From: Streptomyces geranii
GTDB lineage: Bacteria > Actinomycetota > Actinomycetes > Streptomycetales > Streptomycetaceae
Length of the DNA stretch: 64,000 nt
Direction of reading: 5' to 3'
Assembly (NCBI RefSeq): GCF_002954775.1
Contig: NZ_PJME01000016.1
Location: 1-64,000 of the forward strand
Within the stretch, counting starts at the first letter, position 1, and every line of letters starts with the position of its first letter. This document shows positions 57,284 through 64,000 of this stretch, piece by piece. A program made the position numbers and the translations under genes. Below the pieces are notes generated by a model that had not been told where the DNA came from, made no database searches, and saw only the letters and a program-made list of their open reading frames with translations.

Positions 57284-60004
57284 CTAGCGGTGATCACTCC
57301 CCGCCGAGGACGAAGCCGCCCGCCCCGCCTCCAGTCGCGCCACCGGGATCCGGAACGGCGAGCAACTGACGTAGTCCAGCCCGACCTCGTGGAAGAAGTG
57401 CACCGACTCCGGGTCGCCGCCGTGCTCGCCGCACACGCCCAGCTTCAGGTCCGGGCGGGTCGCACGGCCCGCCTCCACCGCCGACTTGACCAGCGCGCCC
57501 ACGCCGTCGCGGTCGATCGTCTCGAACGGGGAGACGCCGAAGATGCCCTTCTCCAGGTACGCCGTGAAGAACGAGGCCTCCACGTCGTCCCGGCTGAAGC
57601 CCCACACCGTCTGCGTCAGGTCGTTCGTGCCGAAGCTGAAGAACTCGGCCGCCTCCGCGATCTGACCCGCCGTCAGGGCCGCGCGCGGCAGCTCGATCAT
57701 CGTGCCGATGGAGAGCTTCAGGTCCGTACCCGTCGCCGCCTCCACCTCCGCGATGACCTGGTCGGCCTCCTCGCGGACGATCTCCAGCTCCTGGACCGTG
57801 CCGACGAGCGGGATCATGATCTCCGCGCGCGGGTCGCCCTTCGCGTTCTTGCGCTCGGCAGCCGCCTCCGCGATGGCGCGGACCTGCATCGTGAACAGGC
57901 CGGGGATGACCAGGCCGAGGCGCACACCCCGCAGGCCCAGCATCGGGTTCTGCTCGTGCAGCCGGTGCACCGCCTGGAGCAGGCGCAGTTCGTTCTCGTG
58001 CGGGTCCTTCCGCGACTCCGCGAGCGCCACCCGTACCGACAACTCCGTGATGTCCGGCAGGAATTCGTGCAGCGGGGGGTCCAACAGGCGGACCGTGACC
58101 GGGAGTCCGTCCATCGCCGAGAACAGTTCCACGAAGTCCTGCTTCTGGAGCGGGAGCAGCGCCTTCAGGGACTCCTCGCGCTCCACGTCCGTGTCGGCGA
58201 GGATCAGCCGTTCCACCAGCTCGCGCCGGTCGCCGAGGAACATGTGCTCCGTACGGCACAGGCCGATGCCCTGCGCGCCGAACCGCCGTGCGCGCATCGC
58301 GTCCTCGGCGTTGTCCGCGTTGGCCCGGACCCGCAGGCGGCGCTTGCGGTCCGCGAAGGCCATGATCCGGTGGACGGCCTCGACCAGTTCGTCGGCGTCG
58401 TTGGCGCCCGCGTGCATCCGGCCCTCGAAGTACTCCACCACCGGCGAGGGGACCACCGGGACCTCGCCCAGGTAGACCTTGCCCGACGAGCCGTCGATGG
58501 AGATGAGGTCGCCCTCCTCCACCACATGGCCGCCCGGCACCGTCATCCGGCGCCGCTTCGTGTCGACCTCAAGCTCCTCCGCGCCGCACACACACGTCTT
58601 GCCCATGCCGCGCGCCACCACCGCCGCGTGGGACGTCTTGCCGCCGCGCGACGTCAGGATGCCCTCGGCCGCGATCATGCCGTCGAGGTCGTCGGGGTTG
58701 GTCTCCCGGCGGACCAGGATGACCTTCTCGCCCGAACGCGACCACTTCACCGCGGTGTACGAGTCGAACACCGCCTTGCCGACCGCCGCGCCCGGCGAGG
58801 CCGCAATGCCCCGGCCGACCTGCGCGACCTTCGACTCCTCGTCGAAGCGCGGGAACATCAGCTGCGCCAACTGCGCGCCCGTGACGCGCTGGAGCGCCTC
58901 CGCCTCGTCGATCAGGCCCTGGTCGACCAGCTGCGTGGCGATACGGAACGCCGCGCCCGCCGTGCGCTTGCCGACGCGCGTCTGGAGCATCCACAACTGG
59001 CCGCGCTCGATGGTGAACTCGATGTCGCAGAGATCCTTGTAGTGGTTCTCCAGCGTGTCCATGATCTTCATCAGCTGGTCGTACGACTTCTTGTCGATCT
59101 GCTCCAGCTCGGCCAGCGGAACCGTGTTGCGGATGCCCGCGACCACGTCCTCGCCCTGCGCGTTCTGCAGGTAGTCGCCGTACACGCCCGCGTGGCCGCT
59201 GGCCGGGTCGCGGGTGAACGCGACGCCCGTGCCCGAGTCGTGGCCCAGGTTGCCGAAGACCATCGAGCAGACGTTGACCGCCGTGCCGAGGTCGCCCGGG
59301 ATGCGCTCCTGGCGGCGGTAGAGCTTCGCGCGGTCGGTGTTCCAGGAGTCGAACACCGCGTGGATCGCGAGGTCCATCTGCTCGCGCGGGTCCTGCGGGA
59401 AGTCGCGGCCCGCCTCGGTCTTGACGATCTTCTTGAACTTGGTGACCAGCTTCTTGAGGTCCGCGGCCTCAAGCTCCGTGTCGACCGCGACCTTCTTCGC
59501 CGTCTTCGCCGCGTCCAGCGCGTCCTCGAACAGCTCGCCCTCGACGCCGAGGACCGTCTTGCCGAACATCTGGATCAGCCGGCGGTACGAGTCCCATGCG
59601 AAGCGCTCGTCACCGGCCTGCTTGGCGAGGCCCTGGACCGACTTGTCGGAGAGCCCGATGTTCAGCACCGTGTCCATCATCCCGGGCATCGAGAACTTCG
59701 CCCCGGAGCGGACGGACACGAGGAGGGGGTCGTCGGCCTGGCCGAGCTTCTTGCCCATGCTCTGTTCCAGGGCGTCGAGGTGCGCACTCACCTCGTCACG
59801 CAGTGCCGCCGGCTCCTCGCCGCTGCCCAGGTAGACCTTGCAGGCTTCGGTCGTGATGGTGAAGCCGGGGGGAACGGGGAGTCCCAGATTGGTCATCTCG
59901 GCGAGGTTCGCACCCTTGCCACCAAGGAGGTCCTTGAGGTCCTTGTTTCCCTCGGTGAAGTCGTAAACGAACTTGACTACGTGGGGTTCTTTGTTTTCCG
60001 ACAC
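57284..60004 (-). CDS. ppdK: pyruvate, phosphate dikinase
   Basis: Central-carbon enzyme of 906 residues interconverting pyruvate, ATP and Pi with PEP, AMP and PPi. The N-terminal ATP-grasp domain opens FVYDFTEGNKDLKDLLGGKGANLAEMT and contains SVRSGAKFSMPGMMDTVLNIG. The phosphohistidine domain has ILTSRGGKTSHAAVVARGMG (catalytic His near 455). The C-terminal PEP/pyruvate barrel has GIGLCRTEHMF, GTMIELPRAALTA, FFSFGTNDLTQ and LGVCGEHGGDP (catalytic Cys near 830). The GTG at 60004 has GAGGGAG ten bases upstream. Monocistronic between two hairpins and a long leader. Confidence 0.97.
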   Translation of the reverse strand: MSENKEPHVVKFVYDFTEGNKDLKDLLGGKGANLAEMTNLGLPVPPGFTITTEACKVYLGSGEEPAALRDEVSAHLDALEQSMGKKLGQADDPLLVSVRSGAKFSMPGMMDTVLNIGLSDKSVQGLAKQAGDERFAWDSYRRLIQMFGKTVLGVEGELFEDALDAAKTAKKVAVDTELEAADLKKLVTKFKKIVKTEAGRDFPQDPREQMDLAIHAVFDSWNTDRAKLYRRQERIPGDLGTAVNVCSMVFGNLGHDSGTGVAFTRDPASGHAGVYGDYLQNAQGEDVVAGIRNTVPLAELEQIDKKSYDQLMKIMDTLENHYKDLCDIEFTIERGQLWMLQTRVGKRTAGAAFRIATQLVDQGLIDEAEALQRVTGAQLAQLMFPRFDEESKVAQVGRGIAASPGAAVGKAVFDSYTAVKWSRSGEKVILVRRETNPDDLDGMIAAEGILTSRGGKTSHAAVVARGMGKTCVCGAEELEVDTKRRRMTVPGGHVVEEGDLISIDGSSGKVYLGEVPVVPSPVVEYFEGRMHAGANDADELVEAVHRIMAFADRKRRLRVRANADNAEDAMRARRFGAQGIGLCRTEHMFLGDRRELVERLILADTDVEREESLKALLPLQKQDFVELFSAMDGLPVTVRLLDPPLHEFLPDITELSVRVALAESRKDPHENELRLLQAVHRLHEQNPMLGLRGVRLGLVIPGLFTMQVRAIAEAAAERKNAKGDPRAEIMIPLVGTVQELEIVREEADQVIAEVEAATGTDLKLSIGTMIELPRAALTAGQIAEAAEFFSFGTNDLTQTVWGFSRDDVEASFFTAYLEKGIFGVSPFETIDRDGVGALVKSAVEAGRATRPDLKLGVCGEHGGDPESVHFFHEVGLDYVSCSPFRIPVARLEAGRAASSSAGSDHR

Positions 60005-60438
60005 GGGTCTCGACTCCCTCGGGACGCGGTGGCTGCCCTGACGGCGAGGAACATACCCAGATCGAAGGCGTCTGGGTACGTCCACTTGCGTGTCATGCGC
60101 CTGTAACCAGCCGTCCGCCAGCAGATCCAAAGTCAAGGCTTGGCAAGCGGTGGAGGGCGCATGTTTTCACTTCTTGAACGCACTGGCAGGCACATGCCCA
60201 TTTTGTCGCTCACATGAGCAGATGGCAACACGTCTGAGTTTCATCGATGAACGATCAAAGGGTGGCACTGAGTGCCACCCTTTGAGAAGTGCAGTCGCTC
60301 AAGATCCGCTCATCTGAGCGCAACCCCTATCAGGGGTGGCGAGAATCACGCGCGAATCAGGGACCGGATTTCACCATGCGGACGCCGACCCGAACCGGAA
60401 ACACCCCCGTCACAGGCCTCTTCGGCCGTTGACCCGGT
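60005..60438. other. ppdK upstream region / ROK downstream region
   Basis: About 434 bp without a gene, with lower G+C than its surroundings between 60110 and 60345. It holds the perfect 31-bp palindrome at 60255-60285 and a small ACCCCT-ATC-AGGGGT hairpin near 60324-60338. Promoter elements for ppdK must lie here, but no single -35/-10 pair stood out. Confidence 0.6.
60255..60285. terminator. perfect 31-bp palindrome (15-bp arms, 1-nt centre)
   Basis: TCAAAGGGTGGCACT at 60255-60269, G at 60270, and the exact complement at 60271-60285. It is downstream of the ROK gene by about 155 nt and upstream of ppdK by about 250 nt on the same strand. It could be a terminator or an operator. An almost loop-less palindrome is more typical of a protein site or a compact terminator. 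Confidence 0.6.
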
Positions 60439-61650
60439 TCACACACCGAGCGCCGACAGCCGCTCCTCCACCCGCTCAGGTGCGTACAGATGCTCGACGA
60501 CCATCGCCCCGGCCCCCACCAGCCCCGCCCGCTCCCCCAGCCTCGACGTCACCACGTCCAGATGAGCGGTCGAACGCGGCAGCGCCCGCTGGTACAGCAG
60601 CTCCCGTACGCCGGTCAGGAACGGCGTGCCCGCCAGGTCCCCGGCGATCATCAGCACGCCCGGGTTGAGCAGCGTCACCACCGTCGCCAGTACGTCCCCC
60701 ACACTCCGGCCCGCCTCGCGCGCGAGCGCGACCGCCTCCGGGTGCCCGGCCGCGAGCAGCTCCCGTACGTCCGAGCCGGACGCCGCCGGCACCCCGGCCT
60801 CGGCCAGCCGCCGCGCGACGGCGCCACCGCTCGCGACGGCCGCCAGACAGCCGTACGACCCGCACCGGCACAGCGCCTCGGCGCCCTGCGGAACGCGGAT
60901 GTGGCCGATGTCCCCGGCGCCGCCGTCGATGCCCCGGAAGACGGAACCGCCCACCACGACCCCCGCGCCGATGCCCGTCGAGACCTTGACCAGCACGAAC
61001 GCCGAGCAGTCGGGGTGTGCGGTGCGCTGTTCGCCGTACGCCATGAGGTTGGCGTCGTTGTCCACCAAAACCGGGACCGTCGCCGCGGTCGGCTCGTCCG
61101 TGTGTTCGGCGAAGGCGCGGGCCAGGCGGGCCCTGATGTCGTAGCCGTCCCAGCCGGGCATGATCGGCGGCTGGACGACGCGGCCCGTGTCCGTGTCGAC
61201 CGGGCCCGGGACCGCGAGGCCTATCCCGCAGACCTCGGAGGGGCCGTGGCCGGCCTTCGGGAGGAGCTGGGCGAACCAGCGGCCGAGTTCGCCGAGGACG
61301 ACCTCGGGGCCGTCGTCGACGGCCAGGCCGCCCGAGTGTTCCGCGAGCAGCTCACCCGTGAGGGTCAGTACGGCGGCGCGGGCATGACGGGTGTCGAGGT
61401 CGGCGGTGAGGACGACGGCGTGGGCGTCGTCGAACTCCAGGGTGATCGAGGGGCGCCCGCCGAGCGGCGAGTCGACCGGGCCCGAGGCACCCTCGCGCAG
61501 CCAGCCCGCGCGGAACAGCCGGTCCAGGCGGTGGCCGACCGTCGCGCGTGAGAGGCCCGTCACCTGTTGCAGGGCACCGCGAGTCGTGGCACGCCCGCTG
61601 CGTACCAGTTCGAGCAGATCGCCCGCGCTCGCCTGAGCACGACTACTCAT
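60439..61650 (-). CDS. ROK-family transcriptional regulator
   Basis: Sugar-responsive repressor of 403 residues. The N-terminal winged helix (LLELVRSGRATTRGALQQVTGLSRATVGHRLDRLFRAGWL, ~10-50) is followed by the ROK fold: VLTADLDTRHARAAVL, GIGLAVPGPVD, VLVDNDANLMAYGE (about 197), VSTGIGAGVVVGG, GDIGHIRVPQGAEALCRCGSYGCLAAVASG (zinc-binding C-x-C-x4-C, about 262-282). ATG 61650 with AAGGGG upstream. Divergent from the debranching-type genes, which it probably controls. Confidence 0.92.
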   Translation of the reverse strand: MSSRAQASAGDLLELVRSGRATTRGALQQVTGLSRATVGHRLDRLFRAGWLREGASGPVDSPLGGRPSITLEFDDAHAVVLTADLDTRHARAAVLTLTGELLAEHSGGLAVDDGPEVVLGELGRWFAQLLPKAGHGPSEVCGIGLAVPGPVDTDTGRVVQPPIMPGWDGYDIRARLARAFAEHTDEPTAATVPVLVDNDANLMAYGEQRTAHPDCSAFVLVKVSTGIGAGVVVGGSVFRGIDGGAGDIGHIRVPQGAEALCRCGSYGCLAAVASGGAVARRLAEAGVPAASGSDVRELLAAGHPEAVALAREAGRSVGDVLATVVTLLNPGVLMIAGDLAGTPFLTGVRELLYQRALPRSTAHLDVVTSRLGERAGLVGAGAMVVEHLYAPERVEERLSALGV

Positions 61651-61770
61651 GCGCACCCCCTTGTGTTTCTCAAGCGTGCATTACATATTGAGTTCTGCGT
61701 GTTAAATAGACGTAACTCTACGGTGGCCGCGACCGAACCGGTCAGGCCGAACGTCTTCGGGGAGCCCCGA
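61651..61770. promoter_or_regulatory. divergent ROK/glycosidase promoter region
   Basis: About 120 bp, conspicuously AT-rich for this genome (for example GCATTACATATTGAGTTCTG and GTGTTAAATAGACG), as expected for divergent promoters and a ROK operator. No clean palindrome longer than 6 bp was seen. Confidence 0.5.
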
Positions 61771-63228
61771 GTGGATCGCACTGCCCAGCTGACCTCACGC
61801 GCCGCGACGCACTCCGTCGTATACGAACCGGACGTTACGACACATTCGCCAGACTCTCCGCACGTCAGGGCGGCCGAGGTACTGAAGGCCAACTGGAGGG
61901 GCAGCTCGACGGTCCCCTCGCGCGGCCTGTATCCGCACCAGTGGTCCTGGGACTCCGCGTTCATCGCGATCGGCCTGCGCCATCTGTCGCCGCTGCGCGC
62001 GCAGACGGAGCTGGAGACGCTGCTGTCGGCCCAGTGGGGCGACGGGCGGATCCCGCACATCGTCTTCAACCCCTCCGTCCCGCTCGACGCGTACTTCCCG
62101 AGCCCCGACTTCTGGCGCTCCTCGACCGCGGGGCGCGCTGCGGGCGCCCCGCGCACCGTACAGACGTCCGGCATCGTGCAGCCACCGGTGCACGCGCTGG
62201 CCGTCTGGCTGGTGCACCAGGCCGACCCCGGCCTGTCCCGCGCGCGCGGCTTCCTCGCCCGCGCCTACCCGGCGCTCGCCGCCTGGCACCGCTATCTGCT
62301 GCACCGCCGCGACCTGGGCGGCGGCGGCCTGGCGTCGGTCGTGCACCCCTGGGAACAGGGTATGGACAACAGCCCTTGCTGGGACGCCCCGTTGAGCCGC
62401 GTCACGCCGGCCCCGGCCCGCTCCTTCCGCCGCGCCGACCTCGACCACGGCGCCGCCGAGGACCGGCCCACGGATCTGGACTACGGGCGGTACGTGCGGT
62501 TGGCGACGGACTACCGGGACGGCGAATATGCGGACGGAGTGGGCGAGTTCGCCGTCGAGGACCCGTCCTTCAACGCGCTGCTGATCGCCTCGGAGCACGC
62601 ATTGGCGCGCATCGCTCACGAGTTGGGCGCTACGGGGACGGCCAGGCACGCGCGTGCGGAGCGGCTGACGGCGGCGCTGGTGGAGCGGCTGTGGGACCCG
62701 GCGGAGGGCATGTTCTTCTGCCGTGACGTGCGGGATGTACGCGATGCGCGGGACGGGGCGCTGATCCCCGAGCGGAGCGTCTCCGGCCTCATCCCGCTCC
62801 TCCTCCCCACCCTCCCCCGGGACATCGCCGACACCCTCGTCCGTACGGCGCGCGGGCCGCACTTCGAACTCGGCGGCGCCGCCCGCCTCGTACCGTCCTA
62901 CGACCTCCTCGGCGAGGCCTTCGACCCGCACCGCTACTGGCGCGGCCCCGCCTGGTTCAACACGGGCTGGCTGATGGAGCGCGGGCTGCGGCAGCACGGG
63001 GAGCGGGGACACGCCGACACGCTGCGTACGGCGCTGCTGGAGACCGCCGACGCGACCGACTTCGCGGAGTACGTGGACCCGTACACCGGCGAGGCCTGCG
63101 GGGCGCTCGGCTTCGGCTGGACGGCCGCGCTGACTCTCGACCTGCTCCACCAACAGCCCACCGACGTGGGCGCGTTCGACATTCGCGAGATGGACGACAT
63201 GAGTGACAAGGGAGGCGAACGGCGATGA
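61771..63228 (+). CDS. GH63/MGH-like glucosidase (amylo-alpha-1,6-glucosidase-type six-hairpin protein)
   Basis: (alpha/alpha)6-barrel glycosidase of 485 residues, like mannosylglycerate hydrolase and glycogen-debranching C-terminal domains. It has YPHQWSWDSAFIAIGLRHL (about 50-68), WGDGRIPHIVF, VQPPVHALAVW, HPWEQGMDNSPCWD (catalytic Asp, about 193-206), VEDPSFNALLIASEH and YWRGPAWFNTGWLMERGL (about 390). The start GTG 61771 follows GGGGAG; the frame extends further upstream into AT-rich promoter DNA. It overlaps the next gene by ATGA. Confidence 0.88.
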   Translation: MDRTAQLTSRAATHSVVYEPDVTTHSPDSPHVRAAEVLKANWRGSSTVPSRGLYPHQWSWDSAFIAIGLRHLSPLRAQTELETLLSAQWGDGRIPHIVFNPSVPLDAYFPSPDFWRSSTAGRAAGAPRTVQTSGIVQPPVHALAVWLVHQADPGLSRARGFLARAYPALAAWHRYLLHRRDLGGGGLASVVHPWEQGMDNSPCWDAPLSRVTPAPARSFRRADLDHGAAEDRPTDLDYGRYVRLATDYRDGEYADGVGEFAVEDPSFNALLIASEHALARIAHELGATGTARHARAERLTAALVERLWDPAEGMFFCRDVRDVRDARDGALIPERSVSGLIPLLLPTLPRDIADTLVRTARGPHFELGGAARLVPSYDLLGEAFDPHRYWRGPAWFNTGWLMERGLRQHGERGHADTLRTALLETADATDFAEYVDPYTGEACGALGFGWTAALTLDLLHQQPTDVGAFDIREMDDMSDKGGERR

Positions 63229-64000
63229 CGGACCGGCATCATCTGCTCGTGCACGGCGGGACGTTCGCGGCCGTCGGGGACGGCGGGGACATCAGCGGTG
63301 TACGTGGCGGCAGTCACCCCGACGGGTTATTCGTGCGCGACGCACGGCACTTGAGCCGCTGGCAGCTGACCGTCGACGGCGCCGTGCCCGAGACGCTCAG
63401 CCCGGTCGCCGACGGGGACACCGCGCGCTGCGTCCTCGTACCGCGCGGGGGCCGTCAGGAGCCGCCCGCGTACACGCTCTTCCGTGAACAGGCGGTAGGG
63501 GACGGCGGGTTCGTCGAGTCGCTGCGCGTGACGAGCAACCGCCCGACGCCGACGACGGTCCGGATCGCGGTGACGGCGGACGCCGACTTCACGGACCAGT
63601 TCGAGCTGCGCTCCGACCACCGTACGTACGTCAAGTCCGGGGCCGTACGAAAGCGCGAAGTCCTCGACGACGGCGTCGAGTTCAGCTACCGGCGCGGTGA
63701 GTGGCTGTCGTGTACGAGGGTCAGTGCTGAGCCCGCCCCCGACGGCGTCGAGGAGACCGGCACAGGTGCCCGACGCCTGGTCTGGGCCCTGGAGTTGGAG
63801 CCGCACGGTTCGGCGGAGCTGGCGCTGCGGGTGGCGGCCCGCCCGCACGGCGCGACACGGGAACCGCAGGTGCCCGCCTCCCCCGCTGCCGCGAACGACC
63901 AACTCCTGGCGCTGGAGGGGGAGTTCGTCGAAGGAGTGGCATTCCCCACCGGCTGGCCGGAGTTGGCGGCGGCGTGTGCGCGCGGCCTGTCCGACCTGGC
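63225..64000 (+). CDS. glycogen debranching enzyme N-terminal domain protein, partial (TTA codon)
   Basis: Open to the window end (258 codons seen). It begins HHLLVHGGTFAAVGDGGDISG, then GLFVRDARHLSRWQLTVDG, typical of the N-terminal beta domain of actinobacterial amylo-alpha-1,6-glucosidases; the catalytic (alpha/alpha)6 part should follow outside. The ATG overlaps the upstream stop codon (ATGA), so both are translated from one message under probable ROK control. Codon 35 is TTA (63327-63329), so full expression should need bldA. Confidence 0.85.
   Translation, partial: MTDRHHLLVHGGTFAAVGDGGDISGVRGGSHPDGLFVRDARHLSRWQLTVDGAVPETLSPVADGDTARCVLVPRGGRQEPPAYTLFREQAVGDGGFVESLRVTSNRPTPTTVRIAVTADADFTDQFELRSDHRTYVKSGAVRKREVLDDGVEFSYRRGEWLSCTRVSAEPAPDGVEETGTGARRLVWALELEPHGSAELALRVAARPHGATREPQVPASPAAANDQLLALEGEFVEGVAFPTGWPELAAACARGLSDL

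Noticed and set aside
1..64000. Prophage, integrative element, IS, CRISPR or tRNA-associated att site
   Set aside because: No integrase, transposase, terminase or capsid genes, no spaced direct-repeat array, and no tRNA cloverleaf were seen on either strand.

Overview
The window is about 64 kb of high-GC chromosomal DNA that reads as Streptomyces. The evidence is GTG/TTG starts, very rare TTA codons, leaderless-looking starts, WhiJ/BldB-type regulators, DUF574 methyltransferases and the known Streptomyces gene order hrdA-dnaG-dgt-nasA-nirBD-ppdK. No tRNA, rRNA, CRISPR array, insertion sequence or prophage was seen. Most of it is core chromosome with small accessory cassettes.

Layout. 0-11.8 kb holds the sigma factor HrdA, a translationally coupled pair (unknown protein plus AbiEii-like nucleotidyltransferase), DNA primase, a ferredoxin-reductase-like flavoprotein, a secreted M28 aminopeptidase with an early TTA codon, Dgt, a sirohydrochlorin chelatase-like protein and a SanA-like protein. 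11.8-14.4 kb holds an inverted pair of a roughly 95-bp repeat and nasA. 14.5-23 kb is a minus-strand cluster matching the ebo metabolite-traffic operon (UbiA prenyltransferase EboC, a sugar-phosphate isomerase, EboA, TatD-like EboB, EboE, phosphodiesterase EboF). It ends in a cytochrome P450 whose start overlaps eboF, is preceded by a Tat lipoprotein intradiol dioxygenase, and has no EboD-type cyclase. This is the most interesting system in the window.

23-33.5 kb holds a GGCT-like protein, an M4 metalloprotease, a DUF574 methyltransferase, a WhiJ-type cassette (XRE, DUF397, divergent ATPase coupled to a monooxygenase), a small membrane protein, a lipoprotein, and an uncharacterised run of a substrate-binding/VWA protein, a coiled-coil membrane protein and a membrane protein. 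33.5-41 kb holds a flavin reductase with a perfect SoxR-type box, a surface protein with a class F sortase, a TauE/SafE permease, and the nitrate/nitrite genes (FAD subunit, nirB, nirD). nasA and the nirB operon share a matching 11-bp-phased GlnR-like box at the same distance from their ATGs. Sirohaem enzyme, NasA and NirBD together give nitrate assimilation.

41-49.9 kb holds an SDR, a second DUF574 methyltransferase with TTA as codon 2, a SulP transporter coupled to a beta-carbonic anhydrase, an OmpR-type two-component pair with an unusually long Pro-rich linker, a Tat-exported PhoX/DUF839 protein and a hypothetical protein. 49.9-57.1 kb holds a GH3 glucosidase and what looks like a redox/electrophile-response island: MarR, azoreductase, nitroreductase, alpha/beta hydrolase, FAD oxidoreductase and an ECF41 sigma factor. 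57.2-64 kb holds PPDK, a ROK regulator and a divergent pair of glycogen-debranching-type enzymes, the last running off the window.
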